A DNA stretch of 21,682 nt. Source: an uncultured Nitrospira sp. (GTDB lineage Bacteria > Nitrospirota > Nitrospiria > Nitrospirales > Nitrospiraceae). Shown in pieces: positions 15,389 to 21,682 of the stretch (position 1 is the first letter of the stretch; every line of letters starts with the position of its first letter). The notes under the pieces were generated by a model. The model was not told the DNA's origin, searched no databases, and saw only the letters and a list, made by a program, of their open reading frames with translations. Position numbers and translations under genes: made by a program. The stretch is from positions 1 through 21,682 of the forward strand of contig CAMLHQ010000057.1 of NCBI GenBank assembly GCA_946479785.1, written 5' to 3'.

Positions 15389-16710
15389 CTGGTTCCTTTC
15401 CGCCTGGATTGTCCGCCGCTGCGAAACACTCTGCGAAAAATATGATCGACATGCCGCAGATAGTATTTCGGATTGAAACAGGCGGCAATCTCGCGTTTGT
15501 TCAGGTGCTTGGCAATAAACGGATCCTTGCTGACTAATTCCTCCAACCGGCCGGCGCCCTTCCAGGATGCCATAGCGTTGCGCTGGACGGCCTCGTATGA
15601 TTCCTTGCGCTGCGCCCCTTTTTCGATCAACGCCAGGAGCAGCCGCTGCGAATAGACGAGTCCGCCTGTCAGTTCAAGGTTCTGCATCATGCGATCAGGA
15701 TAGACGATCAGATGCTTGATGAGATCCGTCACCTTGGCCAGCATGTAATCGACGAGTATTGTACTGTCCGGCAGGATGACACGCTCGACCGACGAGTGAC
15801 TGATGTCGCGCTCGTGCCAAAGCGCCACATTCTCCATGGCCGCAAGGCTGTTGGCCCGTACGAGCCGCGCCAAACCGCACAGATTCTCCGACACGATGGG
15901 GTTGCGCTTGTGCGGCATCGCGGACGACCCCTTCTGACCTTCCGAGAAATACTCTTCAGCCTCCAGGACCTCCGTTCGCTGGAGATGCCGGATCTCCGTG
16001 GCAATCTTTTCGATGGTCGCCGCGAGCAATGCCAAGGCCGATGCATAGGCTGCATGGCGATCCCGCTGCACCACTTGATTGGAGACCGGATCGACCGTCA
16101 AGCCGAGTTTCGCGCAGACATATTCTTCGATGTCCGGCCCCTGGTGCGCAAAGGTGCCCATGGCGCCGGACAGCTTCCCGACGGCGATTTCCGCGCGCAC
16201 CTGGCGCAGCCGCGCTAGATGACGGCCGATCTCCTCGTACCAGATGGCCAACTTGAACCCGAACGAGATGGGTTCACCATGAATGCCGTGCGAACGTCCC
16301 ACCATCACCTGCTTCTTGAATCTGATCGCCTGCCGCTTCAGCACCTCACGAAACGCTTCGACACCTTCGAGGATGAGATCCAGCGCCTCGGCCATTTGAA
16401 TCGCCAGCGAAGTATCGACGACATCGGATGACGTCAGTCCCATGTGCAGGAACCGATGCTCCGGTCCGACCGTATCCATGAGCGACTCAAGGAAGGCGAT
16501 CACATCGTGCTTGGTGACCTTTTCGATCTCAGCGATCCGAGCGACGTTGATCTTGGCCTTGTTGCGAATCTTCGCTGCCGTCCCGCGCGGCGCCTGGCCT
16601 GCACGCTCGAACGCCGCACAGGCTTGCAGCTCGACTTCAAGCCAGATCTCGTACTTATGCTTGAGATCCCAGATGGCTTTCATACCGGGCCGGGTATACC
16701 GATCGATCAT
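15385..16710 (-). CDS. purB: Adenylosuccinate lyase PurB
   Basis: PurB cleaves SAICAR to AICAR and adenylosuccinate to AMP, each releasing fumarate. It has 441 residues. The lyase-superfamily signature [11 protein letters not shown] is at 261-271 with the catalytic Ser in the flexible loop; [10 protein letters not shown] contains the catalytic His141, and [12 protein letters not shown] (89-100) is the first conserved region. The ATG at 16710 overlaps the TGA of nusB (ATGA). The TGA of purB in turn overlaps the cld start, so three genes are coupled. The C-terminus ([12 protein letters not shown]) is basic and carries the ribosome site of cld. Confidence 0.97.
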   Translation of the reverse strand: MIDRYTRPGMKAIWDLKHKYEIWLEVELQACAAFERAGQAPRGTAAKIRNKAKINVARIAEIEKVTKHDVIAFLESLMDTVGPEHRFLHMGLTSSDVVDTSLAIQMAEALDLILEGVEAFREVLKRQAIRFKKQVMVGRSHGIHGEPISFGFKLAIWYEEIGRHLARLRQVRAEIAVGKLSGAMGTFAHQGPDIEEYVCAKLGLTVDPVSNQVVQRDRHAAYASALALLAATIEKIATEIRHLQRTEVLEAEEYFSEGQKGSSAMPHKRNPIVSENLCGLARLVRANSLAAMENVALWHERDISHSSVERVILPDSTILVDYMLAKVTDLIKHLIVYPDRMMQNLELTGGLVYSQRLLLALIEKGAQRKESYEAVQRNAMASWKGAGRLEELVSKDPFIAKHLNKREIAACFNPKYYLRHVDHIFRRVFRSGGQSRRKGTR

Positions 16711-17192
16711 CCTTTCGCCTCACGCCTGCCCTTTATGCCTGACGCCTCACGTCTTTTCGATTCCAGCTTCGCCTCGGTGGTGAGCACTTTGTCCAAAATG
16801 CCGTTCACAAATTTAGCCGCCTCGTCGTCGCCGAAGTCCTTCGCCAGCTCAATGGCTTCGTTTACCGTGACTTTGGCCGGCACCTCGTCCAGCCACAAGA
16901 GTTCATAGGCGCCGAGACGCAGGATGTTCCGATCGACGATCTGCATCCGGCTGACTTTCCAATTCGTGGCGTATTTGCCGATCAGCGCGTCCAAGTCTTT
17001 CTTATGGTCCAATACGCCATTCACCAACTGCTCCGCAAAGGCTTTCACGTCATCGGTCGATTTGCACTGCTTCCAGAACTCGTCGAGCCAGACGCCTGGC
17101 TGGCTGTGGATGTCATACTGAAACAGGATTTGCAGCGCTCGCTCACGAGACTGATGGCGGCTACCCACAACAACACCGCTGACAAGCGTCAT
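16707..17192 (-). CDS. nusB: Transcription antitermination factor NusB
   Basis: NusB binds boxA RNA with NusE (S10) in rRNA antitermination. The protein has 161 residues: the family core starts at [17 protein letters not shown] and continues with the helical RNA-binding fold ([60 protein letters not shown]), ending in a basic tail. ATG 17192 is used, but a GTG eight codons later (before GSRHQSRE) would also fit the family and neither has a good ribosome site. It lies 39 bp after ribH, the common ribH-nusB arrangement, and overlaps purB. Confidence 0.94.
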   Translation of the reverse strand: MTLVSGVVVGSRHQSRERALQILFQYDIHSQPGVWLDEFWKQCKSTDDVKAFAEQLVNGVLDHKKDLDALIGKYATNWKVSRMQIVDRNILRLGAYELLWLDEVPAKVTVNEAIELAKDFGDDEAAKFVNGILDKVLTTEAKLESKRREASGIKGRREAKG

Positions 17193-17231
17193 ACTGACAC
17201 GCTGGCACGATAGGAGTCTGACAACAATACG

Positions 17232-17768
17232 TCATCTCTTTCTTCCGGCCCGACGAGTGCCATTCGTGCTTGTCAGCTTGCCACCTGCCAACTTGTCAAC
17301 CTCTCCACGAATCATCCGCATGACCGTCGCCATTTCGATCGCTGACTTGGCTGCCTCGCCACCACGATTGAGCTTCGTCGGCTCCGCCCGGTCGATGGCC
17401 TGCGCCACCGTATCGGTCGTCAGCACCCCGAAGATGATCGGCACATCCGCATCCAATGCCGCCTGCCCGATCCCACGGCTGGCCTCCGCGCTGATGTAAT
17501 CAAAATGGGGCGTATCGCCGCGAATGACCGCGCCAAGACAGATCACCGCATCGAACCGTTTCGTCCCCGCCAAGGTCCGCGCCACCAGCGGTATTTCAAA
17601 CGCCCCGGGCACGCGCACGACCTCGATATCCTCCGCCACGACACCGTGTCTCGTGAGCGCTTCGACACAGCTGCCCAGCAACTTACTGGTGACAAACTTG
17701 TTGAACTTCGAGACGACGATCCCGAACTTCAACCCCGTCGCGTTGTGCGACCCTTTACGAAGTTTCAT
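17232..17768 (-). CDS. ribH: 6,7-dimethyl-8-ribityllumazine synthase RibH
   Basis: RibH condenses the ribityl-aminouracil and dihydroxybutanone phosphate to lumazine, the penultimate riboflavin step. It has 178 residues with typical motifs: FGIVVSKFNKFVTSKLL, VVRVPGAFEIPLVA, CLGAVIRGDTPHFDYI (with the catalytic His) and GVLTTDTVAQAIDRA. A basic C-terminal tail of about 20 residues (TSTNGTRRAGRKR) extends past the usual end. ATG 17768 is selected by AAGGAAG a few bases upstream; the frame stays open 12 codons further without support. It lies downstream of ribBA after a spacer carrying repeat copy D and upstream of nusB. Confidence 0.96.
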   Translation of the reverse strand: MKLRKGSHNATGLKFGIVVSKFNKFVTSKLLGSCVEALTRHGVVAEDIEVVRVPGAFEIPLVARTLAGTKRFDAVICLGAVIRGDTPHFDYISAEASRGIGQAALDADVPIIFGVLTTDTVAQAIDRAEPTKLNRGGEAAKSAIEMATVMRMIRGEVDKLAGGKLTSTNGTRRAGRKR

Positions 17769-17840
17769 CTTTTCTTCCTTACTCCACACTCTCCGTACCT
17801 GCACGACACAAAAACCTGCAAGGGCGACTGGGAGAGCCCC

Positions 17841-17970
17841 AACTGCGCGGCCTTCTCACCCGCCCACCCGTGGCGCGCCGAAACGTGCCAATTGACCCGA
17901 GCGAGCACTGCCCTTGATCTAGAAATATGATCGGTCGTTTGTGCGCGGTCGGCGAGCACAGGGACCACCC
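17841..17970 (-). repeat. Dispersed intergenic repeat, copy D
   Basis: This copy lies in the 213-bp ribBA-ribH spacer. On the minus strand it reads CTGTGCTCGCCGACCGCGCA (box 17959-17952), about 40 bases of lower GC content, GTGCTCGC (17908-17901), the hairpin GGCACG-six bases-CGCGCC (17889-17872, one A-C mismatch, outer T-A pair), the exact box GGGTGGGCGGGTGAGA (17869-17854) and GCCGCGCAGT. It is the best guide for aligning copies A and C. Confidence 0.7.
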
Positions 17971-17981
17971 AGTTGCCCTGC

Positions 17982-19190
17982 TCACACTTTCTTCAATATA
18001 TGTCCCAGTTTATTTTTTTTCGTGCGCAGGTACTTCACATTCGCTTCACGCGGTTGGATCTCGATCGGCACGCGCTCGACGACTTTCAACCCATAGCCTT
18101 CGATCCCGACAATCTTGCGCGGGTTATTGGTAATCAATTTGATCTGGTGCAGGCCGAGATTGGCCAGAATCTGTGCTCCGACGCCGTAATCCCGCAGATC
18201 GGCCTTGAAGCCGAGCTTCAGATTCGCTTCGACCGTATCGCTGCCCTTATCTTGAAGCCCGTAGGCCTTGATCTTGTTGAGCAGGCCGATCCCTCGCCCT
18301 TCTTGATTGAGATAGAGCAGCACGCCACGGCCGTCTTTCTGAATAATTTCCATCGCGGCATGGAGCTGGTCGCGACAATCGCACCGCAGCGATCCCAGCG
18401 CATCGGCCGTGAGGCAGCCAGAATGGACGCGCACCAGCGTCGGGGTCCCGCTATCGACGCGGCCCTTGACGAGTGCAATGTGCGTGACATGATCGATTTC
18501 GTTTTCGAATGCCACGGCCTCGAACTCGCCGAAGATTGTCGGCAGCCTGGCGTTCGCGACGCGCTTGATGAACGTTTCACGGCGCATGCGGTGTTCGATC
18601 AGCGCCTTTACGGTCACCATTTTGAGCTTGTGCGTTCTGGCGAACTTGGCTAATTCCGGGACACGCGCCATCGTGCCGTCTTCGTTCATGATTTCGCAGA
18701 TCACTCCGGCAGGCTGAAGCCCGGCCAATCGCGCCAGATCGACCGACCCTTCGGTCTGTCCCGCACGGCGCAACACCCCGCCCTTCTGAGCCTTTAATGG
18801 GAAAATGTGGCCGGGGCGCGCCAGATCGGTCGGCCTGGATTTCGGATCGATCGCGACATGTATCGTGGTGGCTCGATCTGCGGCGGAAATCCCGGTGGTG
18901 ATGTCTCTGCGCGCGTCGATCGACACCGTGAAGGCGGTGCCGAAGGTCGCAGTATTCTCGACGGCTTGCTGCGGAAGGTGCAGCTCTTCGACCCGCTCCG
19001 GGGTGAGCGCGAGGCAAATCAGGCCGCGCGCGTGTTTGGCCATGAAGTTGATGGCCTGCGGGGTGACCTTCTCGGCCGCGATGACGAGATCTCCTTCATT
19101 CTCACGATCCTCATCGTCGACCAGAATGACGAATTTCCCCTTCTTGATGTCTCGGATGGCGTCTTCAATGTTGTCGAACGGCATGGCCAT
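17982..19190 (-). CDS. ribBA: Bifunctional 3,4-dihydroxy-2-butanone-4-phosphate synthase / GTP cyclohydrolase II RibBA
   Basis: RibBA starts both arms of riboflavin synthesis, from ribulose 5-phosphate (RibB) and GTP (RibA). It has 402 residues. The N-terminal RibB domain has [11 protein letters not shown] at 25-35 and RPGHIFPL; the C-terminal RibA domain has [19 protein letters not shown] with zinc ligands Cys259, Cys270 and Cys272, then NQEGRGIGL and ITNNPRK. Both active sites look complete. ATG 19190 is chosen since homology begins at DNIEDAI; ATG 19184 or an upstream TTG at 19235 are alternatives, and none has a good ribosome site. No FMN riboswitch is visible in the 92 bp before it. Confidence 0.96.
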   Translation of the reverse strand: MAMPFDNIEDAIRDIKKGKFVILVDDEDRENEGDLVIAAEKVTPQAINFMAKHARGLICLALTPERVEELHLPQQAVENTATFGTAFTVSIDARRDITTGISAADRATTIHVAIDPKSRPTDLARPGHIFPLKAQKGGVLRRAGQTEGSVDLARLAGLQPAGVICEIMNEDGTMARVPELAKFARTHKLKMVTVKALIEHRMRRETFIKRVANARLPTIFGEFEAVAFENEIDHVTHIALVKGRVDSGTPTLVRVHSGCLTADALGSLRCDCRDQLHAAMEIIQKDGRGVLLYLNQEGRGIGLLNKIKAYGLQDKGSDTVEANLKLGFKADLRDYGVGAQILANLGLHQIKLITNNPRKIVGIEGYGLKVVERVPIEIQPREANVKYLRTKKNKLGHILKKV

Positions 19191-19233
19191 ATTCAACGGC
19201 AGATGGTTGTGGTATCCGATTTGAGAGACGACC

Positions 19234-19261
19234 AATCTATCATTTCACATCGAACATGTAA
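19234..19261 (-). promoter_or_regulatory. Candidate promoter before ribBA
   Basis: On the minus strand TTACAT (19261-19256), a 16-bp spacer and TAGATT (19239-19234) could start a transcript near 19227 for the ribBA-to-purF run. It is a weak consensus match in the short gap after narK, where no terminator is seen, so co-transcription from the narK promoter is an alternative. Confidence 0.3.
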
Positions 19262-19282
19262 CATGCTTTTTTTGGCTCCCTC

Positions 19283-20509
19283 TCAACGGGAAAACGGGCT
19301 GTGTTCATCCAAGCCACCACCGGCGGCCTTATAACGTGACTGGACAATGACTGTACTGACCGCCGCTCCAACCGCACCGGCAGCAAACAGCCATAGCCCG
19401 CTCGCATAGGTGCCGGTTAGATCTTTAAGCCCCCCTAAGCCGAGCGGAAGGAAAAACCCGCCGATTCCTCCCGCCGCTCCAATGACGCCGGCGGCCAGAC
19501 CGATTTGTTTGGCGAACCTGTCCGAGACCACTTGAAAGACCACCCCGTTTCCAAATCCCATTGCGATGAGTGCCATCATTAGAAAACCAACACTCCACGT
19601 CAGCGGGGGCAACCAGCCGACTCCCACGATGGATACAGCAATGGAAACCAAGACGACCGCCAGGACACGGATTCCTCCCATGTGATCGGCAATGTATCCC
19701 CCGAATGGCCTGATCAGGCTGCCGAGAAGCCCTCCCAATGCCGTGATGGATCCAGCCATCACACGATCAACCCCATACTGATCATGTAAGAAAATCGGAA
19801 GGAAACTGCATATGCCTACGAACCCGCCGAAGGTCACGCTGTACAAGAAACAAAGCCAGTACATCGAGGGCCTCCCCAGGCTCTTACGCAAATCCTGCCA
19901 CCAGTTTTGACTCGGCACTTGTCGCAGAGCTTCTTCATCACCGCGAACAAGTAGCGCAAAGAGGAGACTTGTCACCAGGACCGGCCCCAACATCACCCCG
20001 AACACTCCGTGCCAGCCCACAAACTCCGCGATGCGCGGTGCCAGAAACATCGCGAGCACGGTCCCGCTGTTCGCCGACGCAGCAATCCCCATGGCCAAGC
20101 CTTGATGGGCCGGAGGATATGCCCGACTTGCAATGGGAAGCGCCACCGCAAAGCTCGCTCCCGCCACGCCGAGCAGAAGGCCGACGCCGAGCAGCTGAAG
20201 AAAACTCCCCCCGCCCAACCAGCCCCACAATAGCGCGCCCGTCTCGCAGGCCAGGAGGTACAGGCCCGTCGCTTTAGCCCCAAGACGGTCGCTGCTGAAT
20301 CCAACCGAAACACGAAGGAGCGCCCCGCTCAATAACGGGCAAGCCACGAGCAATCCCTTTTGAGTCGCCGAAAGCCCGAACTCTTCCGCAATCGACACAC
20401 CAAGCGAGCCGATCAGCAACCATGTCATGAAACTGACTTCAAAATGGAGCCAGGCTCCGACCAACGACGGCCAGTGCCCGCGCTTGAGCGCCCGTAGTAT
20501 GTCGGTCAT
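19283..20509 (-). CDS. NarK-type nitrate/nitrite transporter (major facilitator superfamily)
   Basis: A 408-residue inner-membrane carrier with about 12 hydrophobic segments. Features of the nitrate/nitrite porter family are Arg66 in helix 2 (LLRVSVGFSSDRLG) and Arg267 in helix 8 (GSLIRPFGGYIADHMGG), which fit the two substrate-binding arginines of E. coli NarK, and the glycine-rich GFGNGVVFQVV and GAAGGIGGFFLP segments. The first family motif (GASFAVALPIASRAYPP) lacks the usual Asn, so substrate range could differ. In a nitrite oxidiser such a carrier could import nitrite or export nitrate; the direction is not readable. ATG 20509 has a good promoter upstream. The gene is divergent from the sigma factor gene. 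Confidence 0.85.
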   Translation of the reverse strand: MTDILRALKRGHWPSLVGAWLHFEVSFMTWLLIGSLGVSIAEEFGLSATQKGLLVACPLLSGALLRVSVGFSSDRLGAKATGLYLLACETGALLWGWLGGGSFLQLLGVGLLLGVAGASFAVALPIASRAYPPAHQGLAMGIAASANSGTVLAMFLAPRIAEFVGWHGVFGVMLGPVLVTSLLFALLVRGDEEALRQVPSQNWWQDLRKSLGRPSMYWLCFLYSVTFGGFVGICSFLPIFLHDQYGVDRVMAGSITALGGLLGSLIRPFGGYIADHMGGIRVLAVVLVSIAVSIVGVGWLPPLTWSVGFLMMALIAMGFGNGVVFQVVSDRFAKQIGLAAGVIGAAGGIGGFFLPLGLGGLKDLTGTYASGLWLFAAGAVGAAVSTVIVQSRYKAAGGGLDEHSPFSR

Positions 20510-20536
20510 CGTGTACCCATACCACTTGAACCGTTC

Positions 20537-20566
20537 ACTATAGGGGACGCGCTTTCATCCGTGCAA
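20537..20566 (-). promoter_or_regulatory. Candidate promoter for the narK-type gene
   Basis: On the minus strand TTGCAC (20566-20561), an 18-bp spacer and TATAGT (20542-20537) give an expected start near 20530 and a leader of about 20 bases before ATG 20509. Consensus-based only. Confidence 0.4.
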
Positions 20567-20591
20567 GGGAACCTTAGGGACAACGGCAGCT

Positions 20592-20619
20592 TTGTCGTGG
20601 CCGGAGGTTCTGTTATAGT
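20592..20619 (+). promoter_or_regulatory. Candidate promoter for the sigma factor gene
   Basis: TTGTCG (20592-20597), a 16-bp spacer and TATAGT (20614-20619) place the transcript start four to six bases before ATG 20631. GGAGG at 20603-20607 would then be outside the transcript and is anyway too far from the ATG to serve as ribosome site, so the mRNA would be nearly leaderless. Confidence 0.4.
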
Positions 20620-20630
20620 TTGCGACTCGT

Positions 20631-21617
20631 ATGGCAAAACGTCACGAAAAACGAAAGGAAACAATCCTTGAGCCGGAAGTCCTCGGCCCTTCGGATGAAG
20701 TTCCGGACGACAGTACGCCCGCGCTCGAATTGAGCCCCTCCGCGGAAGGCCAGGCTGATACCACGGCGGTGGTGCCGGTCACCGCGCTGCAGCAGTATCT
20801 GGCTGAAATACGCCGCCATCCCTATCTCTCGAAAGAAGAAGAACTGCGGCTCTTCGAGGAATATCGGACGCACGGCAACCGAGACGCGGCGGTCAAACTC
20901 ATCATGGCCAACTTGCGCGTGTCGGTCGCCATCGCCGCCGAATATCTTCACACCGGCGCCGACCACATGGATCTGATTCAGGAAGGCAATGTCGGCCTGA
21001 TGCAGGCGATCAAAAAATTCGATCCATCCAAGAACGTACGTTTCCACGCCTATGCCGCCTGGTGGTCGCGCGCGTACATTCTCCGCTACCTCTTGAATAC
21101 CTATCGTCTGGTCAAGATCGGCACCACTCAAGATCAGCGGAAGTTGTTTTACAATTTGAAAAAGGAAAAATCGAAACTCGAACGGGAAGGATTCTCCCGC
21201 GATACCAAGCTGCTGGCCGACCGGTTGCATGTGCGTGAACGCGACGTAGTCGAGATGGACCAGCGGCTCGGCAACTGGTAACTGTCCTTGGATCAGCCTA
21301 TTGGAGAGAACCAAGACGGCAGCCTGATGGATATTCTGCCGTCGCAGCAGGTCCCAGCCGACGAGCAGCTCGCTACGGAACAATTGCAAACCCTCTTTCG
21401 AGCGAAGCTGGCCGAGTTCGTGAAGACCATCGATGAGCGGGACGAAGACATCCTGCGTAACCGCCTCCTCTCAGAGACGCCACTGACGCTTGATGACTTG
21501 GGAGCGAAATACGGCATTACCAAGGAACGGACTCGCCAGCTGGAAGCCCGTATCATCAAGCGGCTTCGGGACCACATTAAGAAAGACGTAAAGGATTTCG
21601 ACCGGTTACGGACATAG
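20631..21617 (+). pseudogene. rpoH: RpoH-like (sigma-32 family) RNA polymerase sigma factor interrupted by an in-frame TAA
   Basis: One frame encodes a complete sigma-70-family protein of 328 codons except for TAA at 21279-21281 (codon 217). Before it are a charged N-terminus (1-50), region 1.2/2 (LQQYLAEIRRHPYLSKEEEL, DLIQEGNVGLMQAIKKFDP, AYAAWWSRAYILRYLLNTYR) and the RpoH box QDQRKLFYNL (168-177), which marks heat-shock sigma factors. After it, in the same frame, are LSLDQPIGENQDG and a normal region 4 with the helix-turn-helix LDDLGAKYGITKERTRQL. The reading LGNW-stop-LSLDQ suggests that one base change (for example GAA to TAA) broke the gene. The first fragment (216 residues) has no sigma4 domain. 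Read-through, a separate second product from TTG 21288, or a sequencing error are alternatives. Confidence 0.85.
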
Positions 21618-21682
21618 CCCCTTCGGCCCATTAAAAGCCTGGAATAAACGAATCTCAATCGGTTATGATGCTCACTTCCTGA
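21618..21682. other. Terminal intergenic stretch
   Basis: These 65 bases follow the sigma factor gene. No terminator hairpin with a T-run is visible. TATGAT at 21664-21669 could be a -10 box for a gene beyond the window, but no -35 box at 16-18 bases matches. Confidence 0.3.

Noticed and set aside
19256..19272. CATG-TAA-CATG followed by seven T on the plus strand as a terminator
   Set aside because: The stem is only four pairs with a three-base loop, and no plus-strand gene lies upstream.
19191..19282. FMN riboswitch before ribBA
   Set aside because: The gap is short and contains none of the conserved FMN-element pieces that I can recognise.
20613..21389. Minus-strand open frame of 258 codons over the sigma factor gene
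   Set aside because: The plus strand has clear sigma-factor domains. The antisense peptide looks like a codon-bias artefact and also spans the interrupting stop.
21665..21682. Tiny open frame ATG-ATG-CTC-ACT-TCC-TGA at the window end
   Set aside because: Five codons with no context; it overlaps a possible -10 box and is most likely chance.

Overview
The window looks like a chromosomal segment of a Nitrospira-type bacterium (phylum Nitrospirota). The best evidence is a secreted chlorite dismutase that, from memory, closely matches the Nitrospira defluvii enzyme, including the spacing of all haem-pocket residues. A NarK-type nitrate/nitrite carrier and a set of small lineage-type unknown genes fit this. 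No database search was run, so the assignment rests on recognition. No tRNA, rRNA, insertion sequence, integrase or CRISPR array was seen.

Layout. (1) 1-780, minus: N-terminal part of RecG, running off the window. (2) 928-2355, plus: membrane-anchored TPR/gluzincin metallopeptidase. (3) 2368-3735, minus: secreted PQQ-like repeat protein and a DCC-family thiol protein, separated by a G/C-run hairpin leader. (4) 3796-4218, plus: four-helix membrane protein, possibly leaderless, whose 3' end overlaps the next gene. (5) 4088-7955, minus: a compact six-gene unit with TlpA-like redoxin, 80-aa unknown, degenerate metallo-beta-lactamase-fold protein, TPR protein, 145-aa unknown and SAM methyltransferase. 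(6) 8104-19190, minus: a long co-directional run ribBA-ribH-nusB-purB-cld-purC-(72-aa membrane protein)-purS-purQ-(endonuclease V-like)-purL-purF. (7) 19283-20509, minus: narK-type carrier. (8) 20631-21617, plus: an RpoH-like sigma factor interrupted by one in-frame TAA.

How the genes work together. The purine genes supply most of the PRPP-to-IMP branch (PurF, PurS/Q/L, PurC, PurB), with PurB also serving the step to AMP. RibBA and RibH make the pyrimidine and ribulose-derived halves of riboflavin from GTP and ribulose 5-phosphate, so flavin synthesis draws on the purine product. Chlorite dismutase is translationally coupled to purB by an ATGA overlap although it acts in the periplasm.

Main unexplained signals. 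Genes in the minus-strand run almost always overlap or lie under 100 bp apart. Four spacers of 170-283 bp are the exceptions, and each holds a copy of one dispersed repeat in the same orientation as the transcript. Three copies share a perfect 16-base box next to a hairpin that keeps pairing despite base changes. The other signals worth testing are the split sigma factor, the hairpin array that may hide a ribosome binding site, and the operon of unknown genes at 4088-7955.
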